Shown: piece by piece, positions 45,554 to 54,773 of the stretch
How the letters are laid out: each line of letters opens with the position of its first letter
Numbering within the stretch: the first letter of the stretch is position 1
Source of the DNA: Mycobacterium sp. IS-1496
Lineage (GTDB): Bacteria; Actinomycetota; Actinomycetes; Mycobacteriales; Mycobacteriaceae
DNA length: 62,941 nucleotides
Assembly: GCF_001499995.1 (NCBI RefSeq)
Contig: NZ_LQIU01000026.1
Coordinates: 1 to 62,941 of the forward strand
Reading direction: 5' to 3'
Translations under genes and position numbers: made by a program
Notes under the pieces: model-generated
What the model saw: only the letters and a program-made list of their open reading frames with translations
Databases searched by the model: none
What the model was told of the DNA's origin: nothing

Positions 45554-46633
45554 ATGGCAAATATCTTCACGCGTAAGAAAACGCCCGTGGCCGCCCCGAA
45601 GGCGACGACGACGGGTCTGACCGCACACGACCCGCAGGTCGCGGTGCTCGACGCCGCGGTGTTGCCACGCGGACCCGTCGGCGACATCGCCGTCGACAGC
45701 GCATCCGGCTTCGTGGTGACGACCAACCCCACGGACCGTTCGATCTCGGTGATCGACGCCGACACCCTCGGCTCCGCGAAGGTGATTCCGGTGGGCGGTG
45801 ACCCCGGCCTCGTCGCCGTGGCCGAGGATCGTGCCTACGTCACCACGTCGTCGCTGCACGACGATGCGGTCACCGTGGTCGACACGCGGGCGGGCGCCGT
45901 CATCGCGCGCTACCCGCTGGCCTTCACCGCGACGGCGATGACCATCACGCCCGACGGCAAGCGGCTCTACATCGGCCGCACCGGCGACCACGACGTCGAC
46001 GTCGCCGTGCTCGACACCGCGGCGGAACGCTTCGGCACCATCGGCATCGCCTACCGGCCCGGCACCACGGTGGACGCCGTGCGGGTCGACGCCACGGGAC
46101 GACGGCTCTACGCGGCCACGACCGGCCTGGCGGGCAGCGCGCTGCTGACGATCGACACCGAGACCGCACGGGTGGTCAGGCGGCTGCGGCTGCTCTCGCC
46201 GATCCGCGACCTCGCCCTCGGCCGCGACGGTCTGGCGTACGTGCTGCGTTCCGACCGTCGCCACGGCGGCAGCATCGACGTCGTCGACCTCGGATCCAAC
46301 ATGGTCATCGACTCGGTCGCGATCGGCGGTGCGCCCACGCAGTTGACCGTCAGCGCCGACAAGGCCCGCGTGTACGTCGTCGACTACGACCGGGTCGCCG
46401 TGTTCGACGCGATGACCAGCGAGGTCATCGACGAGATCACCGGCGACGCCACCATGGCCTGCGTGGCCGTGCGCGACGACGGCCGCCGGCTGTTTGTGGC
46501 CGACTTCGCCGGGGTGATGAGCTCGCTGGCCGTGCCGTCGGCCGCACCGCGCACGCGCCCGCAGTTCGCCGCGACCGCCGCGACCGATCCGATCGCCCGG
46601 CCGGACCTGCGGGAGCTGACGCCCGCCGTCTAG
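45554..46633 (+). CDS. YncE-like beta-propeller protein
   Basis: A 359-residue protein built from repeated blades of YVTN/YncE type (GFVVTTNPTDRSISVIDAD, GKRLYIGRTGDHDVDVAVLD, KARVYVVDYDRVAVFDAM). The N-terminus is basic (MANIFTRKK) without a clear signal peptide. It is likely a binding scaffold, but no catalytic or ligand residues are evident. It converges on the response-regulator gene with only three bases between. Confidence 0.82.
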   Translation: MANIFTRKKTPVAAPKATTTGLTAHDPQVAVLDAAVLPRGPVGDIAVDSASGFVVTTNPTDRSISVIDADTLGSAKVIPVGGDPGLVAVAEDRAYVTTSSLHDDAVTVVDTRAGAVIARYPLAFTATAMTITPDGKRLYIGRTGDHDVDVAVLDTAAERFGTIGIAYRPGTTVDAVRVDATGRRLYAATTGLAGSALLTIDTETARVVRRLRLLSPIRDLALGRDGLAYVLRSDRRHGGSIDVVDLGSNMVIDSVAIGGAPTQLTVSADKARVYVVDYDRVAVFDAMTSEVIDEITGDATMACVAVRDDGRRLFVADFAGVMSSLAVPSAAPRTRPQFAATAATDPIARPDLRELTPAV

Positions 46634-46636
46634 CGG

Positions 46637-47338
46637 TCAGCGCCACTGGTAGCGGGTCTTCGGGCGGCCGGCCCTGCCGTAGTCGGTGAGGCGGGTGACG
46701 GTGCCGTCGTCGGCCAGCCGCTCGAGATAGCGCCACGCCGTGACACGGGAGACGCCCACCTGCGTGGCGACCTGGTCGGCCGTGAGCCCCTCGTCGGAAT
46801 CGCGCACCGCCCTGGCGATCTCGTCGTTCGTGCCGGGCGCCGTGCCCTTGGGTGTCGCGGCACGTTCGGCGGAACCCCGCAGTTCGGCCAGCGCGCGGTC
46901 CACCTCGGCCTGGCTGGCCGCATCGATGCCCGCGTGCAGCGCCTCGCGATAGCGCCGGTACCGCTCCAACCGATCCCGGAACGCGGCGAACGTGAACGGT
47001 TTGAGCAGATACGCCAGTGCGCCGTGGGACACCGCCGCGCGCACCATCTCCAGGTCGCGCTCCGAGGTGATCGCGATGATGTCCGGTGCCGGGCGCAATC
47101 CCGACAGCGCCGACGCCAGCGAGATGCCGGTCGCGTCGGGCAGGCCCAGGTCGAGCAGCACCAGATCGATGGGGTGCGCACCCGCGGCCGCACCGGACGC
47201 CGCGCGCATCGCGTCACGGGCGGTGTGCGCGACCGCCGCCGTGGCGAATCCGGCCAACCGGGACAGGTAGCTCTGATGCGCCTCCGCGATCAACGGATCG
47301 TCCTCGACGATGAGCACCGAGATCGGCGGTGCGCTCAC
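46637..47338 (-). CDS. CitB/DcuR-type response regulator
   Basis: A 233-residue regulator. The receiver domain has the acidic pair VEDD near residue 12, the phospho-acceptor Asp in LVLLDLGLPD near 57 and the Lys in YLLKPF near 107. The C-terminal DNA-binding domain includes LTADQVATQVGVSRVTAWRY. GTG at 47338 overlaps the kinase stop (GTGA). The family regulates C4-dicarboxylate or citrate uptake, fitting the divergent dctA-like gene. Confidence 0.9.
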   Translation of the reverse strand: MSAPPISVLIVEDDPLIAEAHQSYLSRLAGFATAAVAHTARDAMRAASGAAAGAHPIDLVLLDLGLPDATGISLASALSGLRPAPDIIAITSERDLEMVRAAVSHGALAYLLKPFTFAAFRDRLERYRRYREALHAGIDAASQAEVDRALAELRGSAERAATPKGTAPGTNDEIARAVRDSDEGLTADQVATQVGVSRVTAWRYLERLADDGTVTRLTDYGRAGRPKTRYQWR

Positions 47339-48909
47339 GAGGCCCCCACCGGCACCGTCACGGTCACCACCGAACCGTAGGTGACGTCGGCGGTGACCGT
47401 ACCGCCGTGCCGGGCCGCCACCTGTGCGACCAGCGCCAGCCCCAGCCCGTGATGCGCCTGCCCGTCTCCCGATTTGGTCGAGTACCCGCGCTGCATGGCC
47501 CGCGCGAACGTGTCCGCGTCCATCCCCGCACCGCTGTCGGCCACCCGCATCAGCAACCGCTCCTCGTTCTGGTTGACCGTCACCTCCACCCACGGGTCGT
47601 CGCGATCGCAGGCGTCCATCGCATTGTCGACGAGGTTGCCCAGCACGGTGACCATCTCCTGGCCCGACAGAGCGTCGCTGTGCGACGGCAGATGGGTGTC
47701 CTCGGTGACGGTCAGCGCGATACCCCGTTCGTCGGCCTGCGCCGTCTTACCCAGCAGCAACGCCACCAGGGCGGGTTCGGCGACGGCCTCCGACAGCCGA
47801 TCGACGAGGCGCTGCGACAACTCGAGTTCGTGGGTCGCAAAGCGCACCGCGTCCTCGGAACGGCCCATCTCCACCATGGTGACGACGGTGTGCAGCTTGT
47901 TGGCCGCCTCGTGCGCCTGCGCGCGCAGCGAGTCGGCGAGAACCTGCAGTGAGCTGAGTTCGCCGAGCGCGCCCTGCAATTCGGTGCGGTCACGGATCGT
48001 CACCACCTCCGAATCGGAGCCGGCCACCTTGGAGCGGTTGACCACCAGCACCCGTTCGTCGGTCACGTGCACCTCGTCCCGAACCCCGGGATCGGAGGTC
48101 TGCAGGAACCGGGGCAGCGCGGTGGTGTCGATGGGCCCCGGCGGTAACCCGAGCAGACGGCGGGCCTCGTCGTTGACCAGTGCCACCCCGTCGCGGTCGA
48201 GCACGATCAGCCCCTCGGACACCGAATGCAGGATCGCGTCGTGGTGTTCGTACATCACGCGCAGTTCGTCGGGCCGCAGACCGTGCGTCTGGCGCATGAG
48301 GCGTCGCCGGATCAGCCATGTGCCGAGTGACGAGATCGCCACCGCCGCAAGCGTCACCGCGGCGATCGTGGGCACCTGCGCGCGCCAGCGCTGCGCCAGC
48401 GTCTGCTGGGTGATCCCCGCCGACACCAGGCCGACGATGCGTCCGCCGTCGTCGCGCACCGGTGCGACGGCGCGGATCGAGGGGCCCAGCGTTCCGGTGT
48501 AGAACTCGCTGAACGTCTCACCGCGCAGGGCGGGTGCCGTGGTGCCGAGGTAGCGGCCGCCGATCTGCTGCGGATCGGTGTGGGTGAACCGGACGCCGTC
48601 CGGCGCCATGATCGTGATGAACGCGATGTCGGTCTGCGTGCGGACCGCTTCGGTGACCGGTTGCAGAACCGCTGTCGCACTTCCGGATTCGATGGCCTGC
48701 GCGGTCGACGGCGAGTCGGCGAGCGCGGTGGCGATACCGACGACCTGCTGGCGGGCGGCCTCGTCGCCGTCGCGCCGCGCGTCGATCAGCGCCAGCGTGC
48801 TGCCGGCGAGCACGATGACGGCGATCACGACGATCTGCAGGGCGATCGCCTGCCCAGCGAGCGATGTGGGCCGCGAGCGGCCGATCCACCGGGGCCACGG
48901 ACGGGTCAC
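47335..48909 (-). CDS. CitA/DcuS-type sensor histidine kinase
   Basis: A kinase of about 524 residues. Membrane helix 1 (near 20-42) and helix 2 (near 180-200) flank an extracellular sCache/PAS-like sensor with GGRYLGTTAPALRGE and APVRDDGGRIVGLVSAGI. A cytosolic PAS domain (VSEGLIVLDRDGVALVND) follows. The phospho-His is in AQAHEAANKLHTV, and the ATPase boxes are GNLVDNAMDACD, DSGAGM and GLGLALV. GTG 48909 fits GGAGG spacing; GTG 48915 is possible. It likely senses dicarboxylates. Confidence 0.92.
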   Translation of the reverse strand: MTRPWPRWIGRSRPTSLAGQAIALQIVVIAVIVLAGSTLALIDARRDGDEAARQQVVGIATALADSPSTAQAIESGSATAVLQPVTEAVRTQTDIAFITIMAPDGVRFTHTDPQQIGGRYLGTTAPALRGETFSEFYTGTLGPSIRAVAPVRDDGGRIVGLVSAGITQQTLAQRWRAQVPTIAAVTLAAVAISSLGTWLIRRRLMRQTHGLRPDELRVMYEHHDAILHSVSEGLIVLDRDGVALVNDEARRLLGLPPGPIDTTALPRFLQTSDPGVRDEVHVTDERVLVVNRSKVAGSDSEVVTIRDRTELQGALGELSSLQVLADSLRAQAHEAANKLHTVVTMVEMGRSEDAVRFATHELELSQRLVDRLSEAVAEPALVALLLGKTAQADERGIALTVTEDTHLPSHSDALSGQEMVTVLGNLVDNAMDACDRDDPWVEVTVNQNEERLLMRVADSGAGMDADTFARAMQRGYSTKSGDGQAHHGLGLALVAQVAARHGGTVTADVTYGSVVTVTVPVGAS

Positions 48910-48940
48910 CGCCACCTCCGCCTGAACGAAATGAACTAAA

Positions 48941-48958
48941 ACGTGACCTGGCTCACGT
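48941..48958. promoter_or_regulatory. CRP-type palindrome between the kinase and dctA-like genes
   Basis: ACGTGA and TCACGT form a perfect inverted repeat around CCTGGC. It fits the GTGA-N6-TCAC core recognised by cAMP receptor proteins of the CRP family, including mycobacterial CRP. It lies 32 bases before the kinase start and 52 before the transporter start. Confidence 0.65.
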
Positions 48959-49009
48959 CGTGGCCGAACCTACTTGCAGACCGCACCCGATGTCGACCTG
49001 GAGGAAATC

Positions 49010-50383
49010 ATGACCGCCGCCCTGGACCCACCACCCGAGACCCGCACGCCCCGGCGCGACCGCACGCACTGGCTCTACATCGCCGTCATCGTGGCCGTGG
49101 TGGCCGGCGTGGCGGTCGGCATCCTGGCACCGGGTGTGGGCAAGAGCGTCGGCGTGCTCGGCACCATGTTCGTCGACCTGATCAAGATGATGATCGCGCC
49201 GGTGATCTTCTGCACGATCGTGCTGGGCATCGGATCGGTGCGCAAGGCGGCCACCGTCGGCAAGGTCGGCGGGCTGGCATTCGCGTACTTCCTGGCGATG
49301 TCCACCTTCGCGCTCGCGATCGGCCTGGTGGTCGGCAACATCCTGCACCCGGGGACCGGCATGAACCTGTCGGAGAGCGCGGCGGGCAAGGGTGTCGAAC
49401 TGGCCGAGAAGGCCCACGAGTCCGGGGGACTGATGGACTTCGTGCAGGGCATCATCCCCGACACCCTGGTGTCGGCGCTGACCGCGGGCAGTGTGCTGCA
49501 GGCGTTGTTCGTCGCGCTGCTGGTGGGTTTCGCACTGCAGGCGATGGGCCGTCCGGGTGAGCCGATCCTGCGCGGCGTCGAGCACCTGCAGAAGCTCGTG
49601 TTCAAGGTCCTGGTGATGATCCTCTGGCTGGCGCCCATCGGCGCATTCGGCGCGATCGCCAACGTCGTCGGCCAAACCGGTTGGGCGGCAGTCACGCAAC
49701 TGCTCACGCTGATGCTCGGCTTCTACGTGACCTGCGCGGTGTTCGTCTTCGGCGTGCTCGGTGTGCTGATGCGGGCGGTCGCCGGGGTCTCGATCTTCAA
49801 GCTCGTCCGCTACCTGGCCCGCGAATACCTGCTGATCGTTTCCACGTCGTCGTCGGAGTCGGCGTTGCCACGGCTCATCGCGAAGATGGAGCACCTCGGA
49901 GTGGAGCGCAGCACCGTCGGCGTCGTCGTACCGACCGGGTACTCGTTCAACCTCGACGGCACGGCGATCTACCTGACCATGGCATCGCTGTTCATCGCAG
50001 GCGCGCTGGGTGATCCGCTCGCCCTGACCGAGCAGATCGGGCTGCTGGTGTTCATGATCGTCGCCTCCAAGGGCGCGGCGGGGGTGACCGGTGCGGGGCT
50101 GGCGACGCTCGCCGCAGGCCTGCAGAGCCACCGTCCCGACCTGCTCGACGGCGTCGGCCTGATCGTCGGCATCGACCGGTTCATGTCGGAAGCCCGTGCG
50201 GTGACCAACTTCTCGGGCAACGCGGTGGCCACCATCCTGGTCGGTTCCTGGACCAGGACCATCGACAAGGACCGGGTGGACGCGGTGCTGCGCGGTGAGG
50301 ATCCCTTCGACGAGCTCACCATGGTCGACGACCACCCCGTCGAGGAGCGGCGCGCCGAGGAGCGCGTCCCCGCGCCGGCATAG
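49010..50383 (+). CDS. dctA: C4-dicarboxylate:cation symporter, DctA-like
   Basis: A 457-residue transporter of the DAACS (glutamate/dicarboxylate) family. VSTSSSESALPRL is the serine-rich hairpin, GYSFNLDGTAIYLTMA holds the cation-binding Asn-x-x-x-Asp, and GVTGAGLATLAA and VGIDRFMSEARA line the substrate site. The Arg in the last motif favours dicarboxylates over glutamate. ATG at 49010 has GGAGG before it. It is divergent from the sensor kinase, as in classical dctA loci. Confidence 0.92.
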   Translation: MTAALDPPPETRTPRRDRTHWLYIAVIVAVVAGVAVGILAPGVGKSVGVLGTMFVDLIKMMIAPVIFCTIVLGIGSVRKAATVGKVGGLAFAYFLAMSTFALAIGLVVGNILHPGTGMNLSESAAGKGVELAEKAHESGGLMDFVQGIIPDTLVSALTAGSVLQALFVALLVGFALQAMGRPGEPILRGVEHLQKLVFKVLVMILWLAPIGAFGAIANVVGQTGWAAVTQLLTLMLGFYVTCAVFVFGVLGVLMRAVAGVSIFKLVRYLAREYLLIVSTSSSESALPRLIAKMEHLGVERSTVGVVVPTGYSFNLDGTAIYLTMASLFIAGALGDPLALTEQIGLLVFMIVASKGAAGVTGAGLATLAAGLQSHRPDLLDGVGLIVGIDRFMSEARAVTNFSGNAVATILVGSWTRTIDKDRVDAVLRGEDPFDELTMVDDHPVEERRAEERVPAPA

Positions 50384-50397
50384 CGCGCGCCCGGAAC

Positions 50398-50428
50398 GAC
50401 CCGACCGGTGTCCGCTCCCGGTCGGGTC
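50398..50428. terminator. Bidirectional terminator
   Basis: GACCCGACCGG (50398-50408) pairs perfectly with CCGGTCGGGTC (50418-50428) and is followed by TT. It sits between the convergent dctA-like gene and the small secreted-protein gene. Confidence 0.75.
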
Positions 50429-50438
50429 TTCCGGCGTC

Positions 50439-50753
50439 TCAGCCCGCGCAGTTCAGCGTGACCGACACCGACCGGCTGACGACCACCGGGTCGAACACGG
50501 TGATGTCGTCGTCGAGGCCGATGCGGTCGATCGGGTTGAACGACGTGACGGTGCGGGGATTACGGATGTTGGCCACCACACATTCGCTCAGTGGGGCGCT
50601 GCCGACACGGTCGATGTTGACCGTGTATCCCTCCCGCTGCAACCGGTTGATGGTGTCCTGTGCCGACTCCTGCGCGGAGGCAACGCCCGCCGGCGCCGCG
50701 ATGACCCCGCACACCGCCGCGGCCGCGGTGACGATTGCCCACTTCGTTCGCAT
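50439..50753 (-). CDS. Small secreted protein, two-Cys family (paralogue C)
   Basis: A 104-residue exported protein with a signal peptide ending VASAQES near residue 28. The mature domain (YTVNIDRVGSAPLSECVV, IRNPRTVTSF, VVVSRSVSVTLNC) is close to the one at 22270-22602. Both Cys are kept. It stands alone with its own terminator, 28 kb from its paralogues. Confidence 0.8.
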   Translation of the reverse strand: MRTKWAIVTAAAAVCGVIAAPAGVASAQESAQDTINRLQREGYTVNIDRVGSAPLSECVVANIRNPRTVTSFNPIDRIGLDDDITVFDPVVVSRSVSVTLNCAG

Positions 50754-50886
50754 GGCCGATCTCCGATCAGATCCGTTTCATTGTCCACCCACTACATCGC
50801 TCGTGGGAAGGGAAAGCTTCCCCGACTCGTGGCGGACCTGCCCTGATGACGGAATCGGGGCACGGCCGGTTCGAACTGACGCAGTT

Positions 50887-52080
50887 TCAGCGGTCGGCGC
50901 GCTGGTAGGCGGTGACCACCGCCGCACCACCCAGGCCGATGTTGTGCTGCAGCGCCGCGGTGACGTTGTCGACCTGGCGCTTGTCGGCCGTGCCGCGCAG
51001 CTGCCACGTCAGCTCGGCGCACTGCGCCAGACCGGTCGCGCCGAGCGGGTGGCCCTTGGAGATCAGGCCGCCCGACGGGTTGACCACCCACCGCCCGCCG
51101 TAGGTGGTGTCCTCGTTGTCGATCAGCTTGGGCGCCTCGCCCTCACCGCACAGGCCCAGCGCCTCGTACAGCAGCAGTTCGTTGGCCGAGAAGCAGTCGT
51201 GCAGTTCGATCACCTGGAAGTCGCCGGGGCCGAGACCCGACTGTTCGTAGACCTGTTGAGCCGCCTTGACATTCATGTCGTAGCCGATGAGGTTCTTGGC
51301 GCTGCCGTCGAAGGTGCTCTCGAAGTCGGTGGTCATCGACTGGCCGACGATCTCCACCGCCTGCCCGGCGAGTCCGTGCTTGTCGACGAACGCCTCGCCG
51401 GCCAGGATCGCCGCACCGGAGCCGTCCGAGGTGGGTGAGCACTGCAGCTTGGTCAGCGGGTCGGAGATCATCCGCGCGCCCAGGATGTCGTCGAGGGTGT
51501 ACGCGTCCTGGAACTGGGCGTACGGGTTGTTGACCGAATGCTTGTGGTTCTTGTGGCCGATCTTCGCGAAATGCTCGGCGGTGCTGCCGTGCTGACGCAT
51601 GTGCTCGCGGCCGGCCGCCCCGAACATCCACGGCGCCACCGGCATCGCGAACTCGTCGATCTCGGCCATCGCCTTGACGTGGCGGCCCATCGGCGACTCC
51701 CGGTCGCTCGCCCCGCCCCCCAGCGATCCGGGCTGCATCTTCTCGAAGCCGAGCGCGATGGTGCAGTCGGCCAAGCCACCGCGGATCGTCTGAGCGGCCA
51801 GGTACAGCGCCGTCGACCCGGTGGAGCAGTTGTTGTTGACGTTGACCACCGGGATGCCGGTCATGCCGAGTTCGTAGAGCGCCCGCTGACCCGAGGTGGA
51901 GTCACCCGAGCAGTATCCGACGAAGCCGTGCTCCACCTGCGAGTACTCGATGCCGGCGTCGGCGAGCGCCTTGGTGCCCGACTCCTTCGCCATCTGCGGG
52001 TAGTCCCAACCCTCCCTGCGGCCGGGCTTCTCGAACTTCGTCATCCCGACCCCGACGACGAACACGCGGTTGCCCTTCAT
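50887..52080 (-). CDS. Thiolase-like lipid-transfer protein (Ltp1-like)
   Basis: A 397-residue thiolase-superfamily protein of the SCP-x/lipid-transfer type. [15 protein letters not shown] holds the nucleophile-position Cys, [12 protein letters not shown] and [11 protein letters not shown] the other active-site residues. The N-terminus ([19 protein letters not shown]) closely resembles Ltp1 (Rv2790c) as I recall it. Such proteins act in sterol side-chain cleavage or lipid transfer. GAAGGGA precedes ATG 52080. A perfect KstR-type box lies 43 bases upstream. Confidence 0.88.
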   Translation of the reverse strand: MKGNRVFVVGVGMTKFEKPGRREGWDYPQMAKESGTKALADAGIEYSQVEHGFVGYCSGDSTSGQRALYELGMTGIPVVNVNNNCSTGSTALYLAAQTIRGGLADCTIALGFEKMQPGSLGGGASDRESPMGRHVKAMAEIDEFAMPVAPWMFGAAGREHMRQHGSTAEHFAKIGHKNHKHSVNNPYAQFQDAYTLDDILGARMISDPLTKLQCSPTSDGSGAAILAGEAFVDKHGLAGQAVEIVGQSMTTDFESTFDGSAKNLIGYDMNVKAAQQVYEQSGLGPGDFQVIELHDCFSANELLLYEALGLCGEGEAPKLIDNEDTTYGGRWVVNPSGGLISKGHPLGATGLAQCAELTWQLRGTADKRQVDNVTAALQHNIGLGGAAVVTAYQRADR

Positions 52081-52122
52081 GGCGTTCCCTTCGCTGATGG
52101 CAGAAAGTGGTGTAGACCACAA

Positions 52123-52136
52123 TAGAACGCGTTCTA
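52123..52136. promoter_or_regulatory. KstR-type operator
   Basis: TAGAACGCGTTCTA is a perfect 14-base palindrome that fits the KstR consensus TNNAACNNGTTNNA exactly. It is placed between the divergent lipid-transfer and reductase genes, 43 and 25 bases from their starts. KstR represses cholesterol-catabolism genes until a sterol CoA thioester binds. Confidence 0.75.
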
Positions 52137-52160
52137 GTTCCGGGGTCAAGAGGAGGTTCC

Positions 52161-53216
52161 ATGGCGTTACGAGTGGTGCAGTGGGCGACCGGAGGCGTGG
52201 GCGTCGCCGCGATCAACGGTGTCCTCGAGCACCCGGACCTCGAACTCGTCGGCTGTTGGGTGCACTCGGAAGCCAAGGCGGGCAAGGACGTCGGTGAGCT
52301 GATCGGGACGGACCCGGTCGGGGTCACCGCCACCGACAGTGTCGAGGACATCCTCGCTCTCGACGCCGACGCGGTCATCTACTCGCCGCTGCTGCCCGAC
52401 CCGAAGGAGGTCGCCGCCCTGCTGCGATCGGGCAAGAACGTGGTCACCCCCGTCGGCTGGTTCTACCCCGGGGAGAAGGAGGCCGCACCGCTGCGCGCCG
52501 CCGCCATCGAGGGCGGCGTCACCCTGCACGGAACCGGGATCGCCCCCGGCGGGATCAGCGAGAAGTTCCCGCTCGTCATGTCGATCATGTCGACGGGCGT
52601 GACGTTCGTCCGCGCCGAGGAGTTCTCGGACCTGCGCACCTACGACGCCCCCGACGTGGTGCGCTACGTGATGGGCTTCGGCGACACCCCGGAGAAGGCG
52701 TTGTCGGGGCCGATGCAGAAACTGCTCGACGGCGGGTTCATCCAGTCCGTGCGCATGGTCGTCGACAAGATGGGATTCCGGGCGGACCCGGTGATCCGCT
52801 CGTCGCAGGAGATCGCCGTCGCCACTGCCGCGATCGAGTCGCCGATCGGCGCCATCGAACCCGGGCAGGTCGCGGCGCGGCGGTTCCACTGGGAGGCGAC
52901 CGTCGACGGGGAGGTCGTCGTCCGTGTGACGGTCAACTGGCTGATGGGCGAGGAGAACCTCGATCCCGCGTGGGAGTTCGGCGAGGCGGGGGAGCGCTAC
53001 GAGATGGAGGTCCGCGGCAATCCGGATTTCACGGTGACGGTCAAGGGTTTTCAACCCGACAGTGTCGAAGCGGGCCTGGAGAGCAACAACGGCATCGTGG
53101 CGACCGCCGCGCACTGCGTGAACTCCGTGACCGCCGTGTGCGCCGCCGCTCCCGGCATCGCCACCTACCTCGATCTGCCGTTGATCAGCGGACGGGCGGC
53201 CGGAGCGCTGCGCTGA
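52161..53216 (+). CDS. Dihydrodipicolinate reductase-like NAD(P)-dependent protein
   Basis: A 351-residue Rossmann-fold protein of the mycobacterial group annotated as dihydrodipicolinate reductase-like or amine-dehydrogenase-like. [20 protein letters not shown] is the nucleotide-binding start, [13 protein letters not shown] the second strand, and [15 protein letters not shown] the substrate-domain entry. It is not the lysine-pathway DapB. GAGGAGG precedes ATG 52161. It shares the KstR-type box with the divergent lipid-transfer gene, suggesting a sterol or lipid substrate. Confidence 0.85.
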   Translation: MALRVVQWATGGVGVAAINGVLEHPDLELVGCWVHSEAKAGKDVGELIGTDPVGVTATDSVEDILALDADAVIYSPLLPDPKEVAALLRSGKNVVTPVGWFYPGEKEAAPLRAAAIEGGVTLHGTGIAPGGISEKFPLVMSIMSTGVTFVRAEEFSDLRTYDAPDVVRYVMGFGDTPEKALSGPMQKLLDGGFIQSVRMVVDKMGFRADPVIRSSQEIAVATAAIESPIGAIEPGQVAARRFHWEATVDGEVVVRVTVNWLMGEENLDPAWEFGEAGERYEMEVRGNPDFTVTVKGFQPDSVEAGLESNNGIVATAAHCVNSVTAVCAAAPGIATYLDLPLISGRAAGALR

Positions 53217-53217
53217 G

Positions 53218-53868
53218 TCAGACGCGGGCCGCGCGCTTCCTGATGTCGTCGGGAAGCGCGTCGACGTCGTGCAGCCGGGCCAGCAGGTCCGGTTCGCCGA
53301 ACATCGCGCGGAACACCAGACCGACCGTGACCTCACTGTCCGGCCGCTCGATCACCTCGATGCCGTCGCCCGCCCGCACGGAGCCGGGTTCGATCACCCG
53401 CAGATAGGCGCCGGGAACGGCGGCCTCGGTGAAGGTCCTGATCCACCCCCGGATGCCGAGGAACGCGGCGAAGGTCCGGCACGGCGTCCGCGGCGAGGTG
53501 ACCTCGAGGAGCAGACCGTCGCCACCCACCCGCCACCGCTCGCCGATCACCGCGCCGGTGACGTCGACGCCGGAGGTGGTGAGGTTCTCGCCGAAGTTGC
53601 CGTCCATCAACGGCCTTCCGAGCGCGGCCTGCCAGTGGTCGAGGTCTTCGCGCGCATAGGCGTACACCGCCTGGTCATCACCGCCGTGCAGCTTCAGGTT
53701 GCCGATCACGTCGCCCGGCAGACCGCTGCCGAGCCCCGTGCGCAGCGGGCCGGGCGCCCGCACGTGGACAGCGTCGTCCGTCGGCACCTTGTCGATACCG
53801 GTGACCTTCCCGGCCCGAGCCGGGTTCGGCCGCGGCCGGGCGACGTTGACACTGAGCACGCGAGACAC
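53218..53868 (-). CDS. MOSC-domain protein
   Basis: A 216-residue MOSC (molybdenum cofactor sulfurase C-terminal) protein of the YiiM type. LKLHGGDDQAVYAYARED is the typical core, NFGENLTTSGVDV follows, and the conserved Cys is in RTPCRTFAAF near residue 150. Relatives use Mo cofactor to reduce N-hydroxylated compounds. The start is GTG 53868 or GTG 53859. It converges on the reductase gene. Confidence 0.87.
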   Translation of the reverse strand: MSRVLSVNVARPRPNPARAGKVTGIDKVPTDDAVHVRAPGPLRTGLGSGLPGDVIGNLKLHGGDDQAVYAYAREDLDHWQAALGRPLMDGNFGENLTTSGVDVTGAVIGERWRVGGDGLLLEVTSPRTPCRTFAAFLGIRGWIRTFTEAAVPGAYLRVIEPGSVRAGDGIEVIERPDSEVTVGLVFRAMFGEPDLLARLHDVDALPDDIRKRAARV

Positions 53869-53912
53869 CCGTACAGGGTAGGGCGGTGCGATGCGTGGCA
53901 CACTGCCTGCCT

Positions 53913-54773
53913 GTGACGAAGCGAGCACTGGTGCTGGCCGGTGGCGGCATCGCGGGCATCGCGTGGGAGACCGGGGTGCTGCGCGGCATCGCCGACGAGG
54001 CGCCGGACACCGCGAGGGCGCTGCTGGCAAGCGATGTCCTGGTCGGCACGTCGGCCGGGTCGACAGTGGCCGCGCAGATCGGCAGCGGCCTCGGCATCGA
54101 GGCCCTGTACGACCGGCAGTCGACCCCGGAGTCCTCCGAGATCGACCCCGGGGTGAGTATCGAGACCATCATGGGCGTGTTCATGGCCGCGATGACCGAT
54201 CCGGACGCGACGACCGCCCAGAAGCTGCGACGCATCGGCGAGATCGCGCTGTCCACCCCGACCGTCGCCGAGGACGTGCGCCGTGCGGTCATCGAACAGC
54301 GACTGCCCAGCCACGACTGGCCCGACCGGGAGCTCCGGGTCACGGCGATCGACACCGCCACCGGGGAACTCGTCACCCTCGACCGGACCTCGGGCGTGAG
54401 CCTGGTCGACGCCGTCGCCGCCAGTTGCGCCGTCCCGGGCGTGTGGCCGCCGGTGACGATCGGGTCGCGGCGCTACATGGACGGCGGCGTCGGCAGCACC
54501 GTCAACATGGCCGTGGCCGCGGACTGTGACGCCGCGGTGGTGCTGGTGCCGTCCGGCCGGTCGTCGCCGTCGCCGTTCGGCAGCGGCGCCGTCGCCGAGG
54601 TGGACGGCTTCCCGGTTCCCACGTTCGGCGTCTTCGCCGACGACCAGGCGTTGGAGGCGTTCGGCGCCAATCCGCTCGACCCGGCGTGCCGGATACCGTC
54701 CGCGCAGGCCGGCCGGGCGCAGGGCCGGCGGGTGGCCGCCGACGTCGCCGGCTTCCTCGCCGGTCAGGTCTGA
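53913..54773 (+). CDS. Patatin-like phospholipase (Rv1062-like)
   Basis: A 286-residue patatin-family acyl hydrolase. VLAGGGIAGIAWETG forms the oxyanion loop, GTSAGS near residue 46 carries the nucleophile Ser and YMDGGV near 190 the dyad Asp. GTG 53913 is chosen because the longer frame adds nothing conserved. It is convergent with, and overlaps by 10 bases, a second patatin gene. Gene order matches Rv1062/Rv1063c. Confidence 0.88.
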   Translation: MTKRALVLAGGGIAGIAWETGVLRGIADEAPDTARALLASDVLVGTSAGSTVAAQIGSGLGIEALYDRQSTPESSEIDPGVSIETIMGVFMAAMTDPDATTAQKLRRIGEIALSTPTVAEDVRRAVIEQRLPSHDWPDRELRVTAIDTATGELVTLDRTSGVSLVDAVAASCAVPGVWPPVTIGSRRYMDGGVGSTVNMAVAADCDAAVVLVPSGRSSPSPFGSGAVAEVDGFPVPTFGVFADDQALEAFGANPLDPACRIPSAQAGRAQGRRVAADVAGFLAGQV

